Positions 51,246 to 58,845 of a DNA stretch of 64,000 bases are shown piece by piece. A program made the position numbers and the translations under genes. The notes beneath the pieces were generated by a model. That model worked only from the letters and a program-made list of their open reading frames with translations. It had not been told where the DNA came from and did no database searches. Source of the stretch: Nostoc sp. KVJ3 (GTDB taxonomy: Bacteria > Cyanobacteriota > Cyanobacteriia > Cyanobacteriales > Nostocaceae); the NCBI RefSeq assembly GCF_026127265.1, contig NZ_WWFG01000002.1, positions 2,666,001-2,730,000 of the forward strand, written 5' to 3'. Within the stretch, counting starts at the first letter, position 1; each line of letters starts with the position of its first letter.

Positions 51246-51278
51246 AAAAATAAAACCCGCCGAGGCGGGTTAAAAAAC
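51246..51278 (-). terminator. factor-independent terminator of pentapeptide gene 1
   Basis: Read on the minus strand, AACCCGCC-TC-GGCGGGTT forms an eight-base-pair stem with a minimal loop, followed by TTATTTTTG. It lies about 60 bases after the stop at 51338 and is the clearest terminator in the window. Confidence 0.8.
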
Positions 51279-51337
51279 CTTAATTTTCTCTTAATAGCCG
51301 AATTTTTGAAACCCCATCCCCTATTCCCTATTCCCTT

Positions 51338-52579
51338 TTATCGCCAGTGTTGGGGGATGTTCAAATTTTCCGGTAGGATTGTTGTGCGATCGCCAATAGC
51401 CTCTTCAATCTGCTGTAATTCTAGGTTTTCACATCCACTCAAGTTTGCCCTAGCAAGGTTGGCTTCTTGGAAGTTAGCGTCTTGCAGATTAGCTGTACTG
51501 AGTAACACACCTTCTAAGTTGGCTCCAGCAAGTTTTGCTCTTTGCAGGTTACTGCCAATCAGGTTTGCATCTTGGAGGTTGCTACCCTCTAAGTTTATTT
51601 CAAAGAGGTTGGCATCACAAAGGATTGCTCCTTCTAGATTGGCATCACAAAGAATTGCCTCTGTCAAGTTAGCATCACAAAGGATTGCCCCTTCTAAGTT
51701 GGCATCATAAAGAATTGCCTTTGAGAGGTTTGCTTTTCTGAGGACTACTCCTTGCAAATTGGCTTCTGGAAGGATTGCCTTTGAGAGATTTGCTTCATAG
51801 AAGATTGATCCACAAAGATCGGTTACTGATAAGTCTGCCTCTGAGAGATTTGCTCGTGTGAAATTAACCCATTGTAAGTTAGCTCCTACGAGGATTGCCC
51901 TAGAGAGGTTAGCTTCCGTTAAGTCTGCATTACTGAGGTCTGTATTGCGTAAATCCAGTTTCTGATTTACCGGATCTTTATATGAATCGCGTCGTCCAAT
52001 AACAGTTAAGGCTGTTTGAATATCTGTAGGGAGTTTTGATGACTCTTGTAAATTGTTCTCATATTCATGATTCATCGGGGAATTCTCACGGATAAAAGCA
52101 GCGAGAATTTCCATAATTGTCCAATGGTCTTTGTGAGAATCCTTAGCAATTCGTTCTAAAGCATAAATGGCGGCAAATCGCGTTTCAATCTTTTCATTTC
52201 CCAGTTGTTCAATTGCTTTACAAAAACGTTCGGGAGCAATTTCTTCTGGAGTTGCTTGGGTGTTATTGATGCCAGTTCCGATATTCTTATCCCAAGCTAG
52301 TGTCCCAGCTAGGAGTTGCGTTAACAAACTCTGATTCTCATCTAGTGAAAGTTTGGAAGTATAGTAAGCATTAGTAATTAATGCCAATCCTCCAATGATG
52401 ATGGCAAGAGTTGTTAATGCTTGATTAATATATTCTATTTTTTCTTGAGTTGAAAATCCTTCAATACTTTCAAATAACGAGAAAATGAGAGTTACTGATA
52501 AAATAAATATAATTGAAATAAATACTAACAAAGTCGTGATTCCATTTGTCTTTATGAAAGATATGTCATAAGTCTTCAT
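51338..52579 (-). CDS. membrane-anchored pentapeptide-repeat protein 1
   Basis: 413 residues in three parts. Two membrane helices at about 15-37 (TTLLVFISIIFILSVTLIFS) and 50-70 (ALTTLAIIIGGLALITNAYY). A helical domain at about 110-175 shared with the neighbouring genes (RFCKAIEQLGNEKIETRFAA, IYALERIAKDS, HWTIMEILAAFIREN). After DIQTALTVIGRRD a pentapeptide region of about 160 residues with A(D/N)Lxx repeats (ANLSRAILVGANLQWVNFTR), forming a right-handed quadrilateral helix. The C-terminal LEGVLLSTANLQDANFQEAN ends in a conserved IGDRTTILPENL tail. The function of this family is unknown. Confidence 0.88.
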   Translation of the reverse strand: MKTYDISFIKTNGITTLLVFISIIFILSVTLIFSLFESIEGFSTQEKIEYINQALTTLAIIIGGLALITNAYYTSKLSLDENQSLLTQLLAGTLAWDKNIGTGINNTQATPEEIAPERFCKAIEQLGNEKIETRFAAIYALERIAKDSHKDHWTIMEILAAFIRENSPMNHEYENNLQESSKLPTDIQTALTVIGRRDSYKDPVNQKLDLRNTDLSNADLTEANLSRAILVGANLQWVNFTRANLSEADLSVTDLCGSIFYEANLSKAILPEANLQGVVLRKANLSKAILYDANLEGAILCDANLTEAILCDANLEGAILCDANLFEINLEGSNLQDANLIGSNLQRAKLAGANLEGVLLSTANLQDANFQEANLARANLSGCENLELQQIEEAIGDRTTILPENLNIPQHWR

Positions 52580-52742
52580 ATCTGACTCCTTACGGAAATA
52601 AATTTAGGTTGATTTTAAGAGTATCTGTAAATATCTGATAGCGTACAAATACGGAAGTACTTGATAGGTACTTGAATCTACTTAATAGAAATCATCTATG
52701 AAATCCATAAGAATTTATTTTTCAAATATGTTGTGAACTAAG

Positions 52743-52858
52743 GCAATACGGTTCAGATAAGACTAAAATTCTCATCTAGCGGATAGTGCAGAGAAGTACA
52801 ATTTCGCGTCTCTACAGCTTTATGGTTCTCCCAAAAATCCTTAACCCAAGCGTATTGC
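52743..52858. mobile_element. MITE-like element with GCAATACG ends
   Basis: GCAATACGGTTCAGATAAG on the left and CTTAACCCAAGCGTATTGC on the right are imperfect inverted repeats. The right part, about 33 bases, is found inverted at 7445-7478. The rest of 52580-52742 shows no gene. Confidence 0.55.
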
Positions 52859-52879
52859 TTTATAAAGTTGAAGAGCTTT

Positions 52880-53345
52880 TTAACAAACATCTAAGCACAT
52901 CTGACTAAATTGGAAATCGCGGTAAGCAATTCCTCGTTCCGTTAGCATCGCTTGCGCTAGCTCTGTATCTAACACGCTATCTTCCAAAAGCAGGAAACGG
53001 AGGACATTCATTAGTCGCTCTCCTGTTGAGGATTAGGGGCTGGAGGTAGAGCGCCAACAGGAGGCTGATTAATCACTGCCCAAAACAGGCCAACACCCTT
53101 AATCGAATCGACAAAATCATGGTAATCCACTGGCTTAACAACATAAGCATTTACCCCTAACTCATAGCATCGAACTAAATCCGGCGATATGGCGAAATGG
53201 TGCGCGCAAGCTGTTCGCTAATGTCACTGATTAATGCCGCATACCCTTCAACGCTCCCCTGTTTATTAAATTGGGGAACACAAATAGCATGAATGTAGCG
53301 TGTACCACCATCTTTGGAGTTAAAAGGTTCAAGTTTGAGTATTTA
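52880..53345 (-). pseudogene. fragments of PAS kinase and response regulators
   Basis: Three broken minus-strand pieces in a row. About 53175-53345 encodes the end of a PAS-like domain (DGGTRYIHAICVPQFNKQGS, then EGYAALISDISEQLAR) and stops. About 53011-53190 in another frame gives DLVRCYELGVNAYVVKPVDY and IKGVGLFWAVINQPP, the C-terminal end of a Rcp1-type receiver. 52880-53011 starts MNVLRFLLLEDSVLDTELAQ, the opening of a second receiver, and stops after 43 codons. Together they are the remains of a two-component locus after deletions. TAATG overlap of the last two suggests they were once an operon. Confidence 0.65.
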
Positions 53346-53361
53346 AGGGTGAAACTTTAGC

Positions 53362-54654
53362 TTACCAACATTCGGGGAATTGAAGATTTTCCGGTAGGAT
53401 GGTTGTGCGATCGCCTTTTGCTAATTCAATCTGGTGTTGTTCTAGGTTTTTGACTCCCCTGAGTATTGCCCCTTGCAGGTTAGCTTCCCTGATGATTGCC
53501 TCTTGTAAGTTGGCTTCCGTGAGGTCTGCTCCCTGAAGATTGGCTCCCATAAGAAATGCCTTTTGTAAATTGGCTTTCTCAAAGAATGCCTCTCGTAAAT
53601 TGGCTCTCATGAGAAATACTTCTTCTAGGTTGGCTTTCTCAAGGAATACCTCTCGTAAATTGCTTCCATTAAGGTTTGCCCCTCGCAAGTTGCTTTGCCT
53701 AAGGTTTGCTCCTTGCAGATTGGACTCTCTGAGAAATACCTCTTGCAGATTAGCTAGTATAAGGTCTGCTCCTTGCAGGTTGGCGAACTCAAGGTTTGCC
53801 TTTCGCAGATTGATGCCAATTAGTTTTGCTCCTTCAAGGTTAGCTTGCCTGAGGTTTGCCTCTTGCAGGTTAGCACCAAAGATATCTGCCCCTTGGAGAT
53901 TGGCTTTGGTGAGTTCTGCCCCTTGTAGGTTGGCTTCCCTGAGGTCTGCCTTTTGCAATTTGGCTTCCCTAAGGTCTGCTCCTCTAATATCGATATTACA
54001 TAAATCTAGTCTCTGATTTTCTGGGTCATTCTCAGACTTGCGCCGTCCAATTACGGTAAGGGCTGCTTGAATATCCGTCTGAAGTTTTGGTTCTTGCTCT
54101 ATCTCCTTTGGTTTTTGATAATTCCAAGTATTGACTATTATTAATGAGTCTGAATTTCCTGTATTTTTCTCGGAAAAATCCATCAAAGGTGCATTCTCTC
54201 GCACAAAAGCCGTCAGGACTTCCATGATTGTCCAGTGATCATCTTTGGAATCTTTGGCGATTCGTTCTAGAGTATAAATTGCACCTAATCGCACTTCAAT
54301 CTTTTCATTCCCAAGCTGTTCAATCGCCTTCGCAAAGCGTTCTGTGATTTGCTTGTCTTGTGCTGCTTCTGCATTTCTTAAAGCAGCTTCAGCACTTTTA
54401 TTGGCAGCCTCAGCACTTTTATCCATAGCTTCCGCACGTTTGGCTGCATAGTAAGCATTGATAAACACTGCAATTGCGCCGAAAATTGTCGCAGTAGTTT
54501 TTAGCGCTTCCGTTTCATTTTTTACTCGTTCATCTATTAGAGGTATATGCCAGACAAAGCAACCGACTATAACGGATGAAATAATAAACAATACAATAAA
54601 TAAAATTAGAACTATAAACGAATTTCTGGGTGTGTCTGTCTTGTTATCAGACAT
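53362..54654 (-). CDS. membrane-anchored pentapeptide-repeat protein 2
   Basis: 430 residues with the same plan as protein 1. Membrane helices at about 12-35 (FIVLILFIVLFIISSVIVGC) and 47-67; a short coiled segment with repeated AxKSAEAANKSAEAALRNAE (about 70-98); the shared helical domain RFAKAIEQLGNEKIEVRLGA, ERIAKDSKDDHWTIMEVLTA (about 105-155); DIQAALTVIGRRK; then about 200 residues of A(D/N)LxE/xA repeats. It ends with LAKGDRTTILPENL. The stop lies close to the dead two-component fragments. Confidence 0.88.
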   Translation of the reverse strand: MSDNKTDTPRNSFIVLILFIVLFIISSVIVGCFVWHIPLIDERVKNETEALKTTATIFGAIAVFINAYYAAKRAEAMDKSAEAANKSAEAALRNAEAAQDKQITERFAKAIEQLGNEKIEVRLGAIYTLERIAKDSKDDHWTIMEVLTAFVRENAPLMDFSEKNTGNSDSLIIVNTWNYQKPKEIEQEPKLQTDIQAALTVIGRRKSENDPENQRLDLCNIDIRGADLREAKLQKADLREANLQGAELTKANLQGADIFGANLQEANLRQANLEGAKLIGINLRKANLEFANLQGADLILANLQEVFLRESNLQGANLRQSNLRGANLNGSNLREVFLEKANLEEVFLMRANLREAFFEKANLQKAFLMGANLQGADLTEANLQEAIIREANLQGAILRGVKNLEQHQIELAKGDRTTILPENLQFPECW

Positions 54655-54766
54655 AAATTAAATTTCTTCCTCATCTCCCAAATTACTACGGAGACTTTTG
54701 GTAAAAACTATAGCATTAAGTGAAAACGGTAGAATACGCCCAAATAACTAATGATGCTGTGATAAC

Positions 54767-56242
54767 TTAACCTGATTGTCGCCAATCTGTCGGTGCTTCG
54801 ATATAATCAGGTAGACGAGTGGTGCGATCGCCAAGTGCCTTTCTAATCTGGTGCAACTCTAAGTTTTTAGCCCCTGTTAAAATTGTCCCTTCCAGTTTGA
54901 CATCACTGAGGTCAGCTTCTAAAAAGTTAGCTCCCATCAGGTTAGCCTGAGTCAGGTTAGCTTGATAAAAGGTCGCTCTATGCAGGTTAGCTCCAATCAG
55001 GTTAGCCTGATGCAGGTCAGCTTCCGTTAAACTGGCTTCTGAAAGATTGGCAAAATAGATTTCTGTTTGGTGGAGTTTGGCTGCATTCAAGTTAGCCCCA
55101 GAAAGGTTTGCTCCATTTAGGTTAGCCCCTGAGAGGTTAGCACCAATCAAACCCGCTAGATGGAGGTTGGCTTTCCCCAGTTTTGCACCTTGCAAGTTAG
55201 CTAAAAACAGCTTTGCTCCAGACAGGTTGGCGACTTTCAAGGTCGCTTGTTGCAAGTTAGCTTTATAAAGGTTTGCTCCTTGGAGATTAGCTATACGCAG
55301 ACTTGCTCCAGAGAGATTAGCTGAACGCAGGTTCGCCCCAGAGAGATTAGCCCGGTTGAGATTAGCCCAACACAGATTAGCTCCACAGAGGCTAGCGTTT
55401 AGTAACTTGGTTTCATAGAGAATAGACCTGACGAGTTTAGCGCCATTAAGGTCAGCCTCGCTCAAGTCGGCTCCCCGCAGGTCAGCCCCACTCAGGTCAG
55501 AACCACGTAAATCCGCTTGTTGCAGGTTAACTCCTAGTAGGTCTGCTCGTCTGATGTCGATATGACGTAAATCAAGTTTCTGGTCTTTTGGGTCTTCCAG
55601 TAAATTCCGCCTACCGATGACAGTTAGGGCTGCTTGAATATCGGTGCGGATTATTGGCAATTCTTCATTGAGGTTTTGCTCCAATGGCTGTGTCGGACGC
55701 GACCCACCTCTACGCCTACCTGAGTAAGCATCTGGTGAATATTCCGGCTTTTGTTGCTCTATCTTCATCGGCTGGATAGGTGCATTTTCACGCACAAAGG
55801 CAGTGACGATTTCCATGATTGTCCAGTGTTCTTTCGGAAAATCCTGAGCAACTCTTTCTAATGCATAAATTGCACCTGTTCGGGTTTCAATTTTATCATG
55901 ACCAAGTTGGGCAATTGCCCCCATAAAACGTTCTGAAGTTAATCTGTCTTGATTCAGTTTGGCATTCTGAATGCCAATTTCGAGGTTTTTCTCGGCTGCG
56001 ATCGCATTTTTATGCATCGCCTGGGCCCGCTTTGCTGCATAATATGTATTAAAGATTGCTGCCGATGCCAGAAAAACTATTGCAGTAGTTGTTAAAGCTT
56101 GGTTTCTATACTGAATTTTTTCCTGAATTGACAATTCTTTAATACTAGACAAAGCAAAGAAAATTACAGTCAATGAGCAGCCAAATATAACTATTATAGT
56201 TATGAACCAATTCAACAGAGTGTCTGTCTTTTTAGAAGACAT
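54767..56242 (-). CDS. membrane-anchored pentapeptide-repeat protein 3
   Basis: 491 residues. Membrane helices at about 12-32 (FITIIVIFGCSLTVIFFALS) and 46-66 (ALTTTAIVFLASAAIFNTYY). The shared domain is RFMGAIAQLGHDKIETRTGA, then YALERVAQDF and HWTIMEIVTAFVREN. A Pro/Arg-rich insert (GRRRGGSRPTQPLEQ) precedes DIQAALTVIGRRN. The pentapeptide region is the longest of the array (about 240 residues, ANLSGANLNGANLSGANLNA among others). The end reads LGDRTTRLPDYIEAPTDW. Transcribed in the same direction as its neighbours, but spacers over 100 bases suggest separate promoters. Confidence 0.88.
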   Translation of the reverse strand: MSSKKTDTLLNWFITIIVIFGCSLTVIFFALSSIKELSIQEKIQYRNQALTTTAIVFLASAAIFNTYYAAKRAQAMHKNAIAAEKNLEIGIQNAKLNQDRLTSERFMGAIAQLGHDKIETRTGAIYALERVAQDFPKEHWTIMEIVTAFVRENAPIQPMKIEQQKPEYSPDAYSGRRRGGSRPTQPLEQNLNEELPIIRTDIQAALTVIGRRNLLEDPKDQKLDLRHIDIRRADLLGVNLQQADLRGSDLSGADLRGADLSEADLNGAKLVRSILYETKLLNASLCGANLCWANLNRANLSGANLRSANLSGASLRIANLQGANLYKANLQQATLKVANLSGAKLFLANLQGAKLGKANLHLAGLIGANLSGANLNGANLSGANLNAAKLHQTEIYFANLSEASLTEADLHQANLIGANLHRATFYQANLTQANLMGANFLEADLSDVKLEGTILTGAKNLELHQIRKALGDRTTRLPDYIEAPTDWRQSG

Positions 56243-56445
56243 GGTAAAGATTTTCCTTACAACCTAGAATTATTACTTAGATGTTTGGAAAAAATAGTAT
56301 ACCATTTAGCAGAAAATTATCATAGGTGTCAAAAGCCCTATTTAATTAGGTAATAATATCGAATATAATCGTAAATTAGGGCGAAAATAGGACAATTATT
56401 GTAAATTGTAAAAAAGTCTGCTCTCGAAGCTTTTTTACTGGTGTT

Positions 56446-57189
56446 TTACTCAGATAATTTAGCTTCTCTGAGGTTTGCCCCATCAAGTATGGCATCATCA
56501 AGAATTGCCCCATACAATTCAGCTAGATATAAGCTTGCATAATGCAGGTTAGCACCTTTTAAGTTAGCACCTTTTAAGTTAGCTGCACTCAGGATTGCCC
56601 CTTCGAGGTTAGCTAAATATAAGTCAGCGCCTTCGAGGTTAGCTGCACTGAGAATTGCTCCTGCAAGATTAGCTTCTGTAAGGTTCGCCCCAGCAAGATT
56701 AACTTGATAAAGGTTTGTCTGTTGTAGATTTGCCCTATTTAGGTTTGCTCCTCTCATATCGATATGACTCAAATCAAGCTGCTCATTTTCTGGGTCTTTA
56801 TTTACATCTCTTCTTGCAATAACAGTCAGCGCTGCTTGAATATCTAGACGAACTTTTGCTAACAAATTAATCGTTACTTTTTCTTGAGATATATAAACAG
56901 TATTTTTTCGGATAAAAGTAGTAAGAATGTTCATAATTATCCAGTGGTACTGTGGGTGATTTTTGGCAATTTGCTCTAAATCGGTAATTACAGCTAGACT
57001 GGTTTCCATTGTGTTATTTTCTAGTTTTTCAATTGCTATTATTAAACTTTGTTTTGGTGACTTATCCTGAATTTTATTAGTTTTTTCTTGACAAGAGTAT
57101 ATCTCTCGATATATTTTTGACAACTGACTATTATTTATGGAAAAAATATTTTTTATAGCATGAAAATAATTAGTAATTACTGTCAACAT
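56446..57189 (-). CDS. pentapeptide-repeat protein 4, reduced
   Basis: 247 residues. It lacks the two clear membrane helices of its relatives and has a weak version of the shared domain (AIEKLENNTMETSLAVITDL, HWIIMNILTTFIRKN). DIQAALTVIARRDVNKD, LDLSHIDMRGANLNRANLQQ and about 100 residues of repeats follow. The usual GDRTTxLP tail is missing because the frame stops after REAKLSE. It may be a degenerating copy. The start at 57189 overlaps the opposite FAD gene by 30 bases; a downstream start would avoid this. Confidence 0.75.
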   Translation of the reverse strand: MLTVITNYFHAIKNIFSINNSQLSKIYREIYSCQEKTNKIQDKSPKQSLIIAIEKLENNTMETSLAVITDLEQIAKNHPQYHWIIMNILTTFIRKNTVYISQEKVTINLLAKVRLDIQAALTVIARRDVNKDPENEQLDLSHIDMRGANLNRANLQQTNLYQVNLAGANLTEANLAGAILSAANLEGADLYLANLEGAILSAANLKGANLKGANLHYASLYLAELYGAILDDAILDGANLREAKLSE

Positions 57190-58356
57190 ACGATAGTTAA
57201 AGACTTAGTGCTAATTGGTGGCGGTCACAGCCATGCAATTGCCCTGAAAATGTTTGGAATGAAGCCGTTAACCGGAGTGCGTTTGACGTTGATTACTGCA
57301 AATCAAAAGACAGCCTACTCTGGAATGTTACCAGGACACATTGCTGGATTTTACACCCATGAAGAATGCCATATTGATTTGAAACCATTGGCTAACTTTG
57401 CTCAAGCAAATTTGTATATTGACAGAGTAGTTGCTCTAGACTTGGAAAACAACAAAGTTCTCTGTGCTAACGGACTTGTGGTAGATTTTGATGTGCTGTC
57501 TATTGATATTGGCAGCACTCCGGCCAGAATGTCTGTATCAGGTGCGGCAGAATATGCGATCGCAGCTAAACCAGTATCGCAGCTATTGGAACATTGGGAT
57601 GAACTAATTGCGGCTGTAGGTAAAAATCCTCAAGAACTGATTAGGATTGCGATCGCAGGTGGTGGTGCTGGCGGTGTAGAATTGGCGTTGGCGATACAAT
57701 CTCATTTACATCAGATTCAACAAATTCCCAATCTGGAAATGCATTTATTTCATCGTCAGATGGAACTGATGCCTAATTACCATCAATCAGTACGGCATCA
57801 AATTCAGCAAATTCTCACCGAGCGAGGTATAAAGCTACATTTAGGAGAAAATGTGTGTAATATCGTACCTAAAAACCACAAGAAAACTCAAGAAATATTT
57901 GAGATTAAGTGCGAATCTGGGTTGACAGTAGAGTGTAATAAAATTTTTTGGGTGACACAAGCTTCAGCACCCGAATGGTTAAAAATTGCGGGACTAGGAA
58001 CTGATGAACAAGGTTTTATTCTGGTAGAAGACACATTGCAATCTCAAACACACCCGCAAGTATTTGCATCTGGTGACATCGCCACAATGGTAAATTATCC
58101 GCGTCCAAAAGCTGGAGTGTTTGCAGTTAGACAAGGTAAACCTTTATTTGAGAATTTGCAGCGAATTTTATTAGGTAAGTCGCTCAAACCTTATAAGCCA
58201 CAAAAGCAATATTTAAGTTTAATTGGTACAGGAGACGGACAGGCAATCTTAACCAAAGGCATTTTCACTTTACCACCTCACAAACTCTTATGGCATTACA
58301 AAGATTGCATTGACCGCCGCTTCATGGAACGCTTTCATTTTCAAAAAAACGAGTGA
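57160..58356 (+). CDS. NDH-2-like FAD oxidoreductase, SelD-fusion type without SelD
   Basis: A 398-residue pyridine-nucleotide-disulphide-type flavoprotein. The FAD site is DLVLIGGGHSHAIALKMF (about 15-32), the NAD(P) site is IAIAGGGAGGVELALAI (about 164-180), and the second FAD contact is VFASGDIATM. The region to FMERF closely resembles the N-terminal half of the cyanobacterial fusion protein that carries selenide, water dikinase (SelD) at its C-terminus; here the frame stops right where SelD would begin, and nothing SelD-like follows. It may be a stand-alone paralogue or a truncated gene. Electron acceptor and substrate are unknown. Confidence 0.8.
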   Translation: MKIISNYCQHTIVKDLVLIGGGHSHAIALKMFGMKPLTGVRLTLITANQKTAYSGMLPGHIAGFYTHEECHIDLKPLANFAQANLYIDRVVALDLENNKVLCANGLVVDFDVLSIDIGSTPARMSVSGAAEYAIAAKPVSQLLEHWDELIAAVGKNPQELIRIAIAGGGAGGVELALAIQSHLHQIQQIPNLEMHLFHRQMELMPNYHQSVRHQIQQILTERGIKLHLGENVCNIVPKNHKKTQEIFEIKCESGLTVECNKIFWVTQASAPEWLKIAGLGTDEQGFILVEDTLQSQTHPQVFASGDIATMVNYPRPKAGVFAVRQGKPLFENLQRILLGKSLKPYKPQKQYLSLIGTGDGQAILTKGIFTLPPHKLLWHYKDCIDRRFMERFHFQKNE

Positions 58357-58845
58357 TATTATGTCGCTTGAACCTTATTAAACCTGGAAAACCCCACCCC
58401 GCCAAAGCTGTGCTTTGTCTCCCCTTCCCGCAGACTAAAGGTGTACACACAAGTCAATTACCCCCCTTAATCCCCCCTTATAAAGGCTACGGTGTACACA
58501 CATCTCTGTAGAAACCCAAAATCGTTGGAGATCCCCTAAATCCCCCTTAAAAAGGGGGACTTTAAGAGACTTTTGCCCCCCTTTTTAAGGGGGGTTGGGG
58601 GGATCAAAAGCCTATGAAGCCACTCTCAAAGACTTGTGTGTACACCGTAGCTTATAAAGGGGGGAAACAAGATTTCCGGTTCCCTCCCCTTTACAAGGGG
58701 AGGGTTAGGGTGGGGTAAAACATTGGTTAATCGGCTATTTCAGACTTATGTGTACACCGTAGCCTTTATAAGGGGAGGGTTAGGGTGGGGTAAAACCTTG
58801 GTTAATCACATATTTTAGACTTGTGTGTACACAGGTGGGGTTCTT
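58357..58845. repeat. spacer filled by nested small elements
   Basis: No gene seen. The whole spacer is C/G-rich repeats related to 41435-41591. One element spans about 58439-58764. A second (58486-58651) is inserted in it. A third, partial copy (58765-58834, right half only, ending GACTTGTGTGTACAC) follows. GGGAGGGTTAGGGTGGGGTA occurs twice here. Confidence 0.75.
58486..58651. mobile_element. MITE inserted within MITE, with 8-base target duplication
   Basis: Ends GCTACGGTGTACACACA and TGTGTGTACACCGTAGC are perfect 17-base inverted repeats. Directly outside on both sides is TTATAAAG (58478-58485 and 58652-58659), an exact 8-base duplication, which shows that the 166-base unit was inserted by transposition into an older relative. 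The centre contains TAAATCCCCCTTAAAAAGGG-type palindromes. Confidence 0.8.

Noticed and set aside
51198..51710. Plus-strand frames with RLA/RFA repeats opposite the pentapeptide genes (also 53540-54016 and 55077-55268)
   Set aside because: Complement of the pentapeptide A(D/N)LxX codon repeats; not independent genes.
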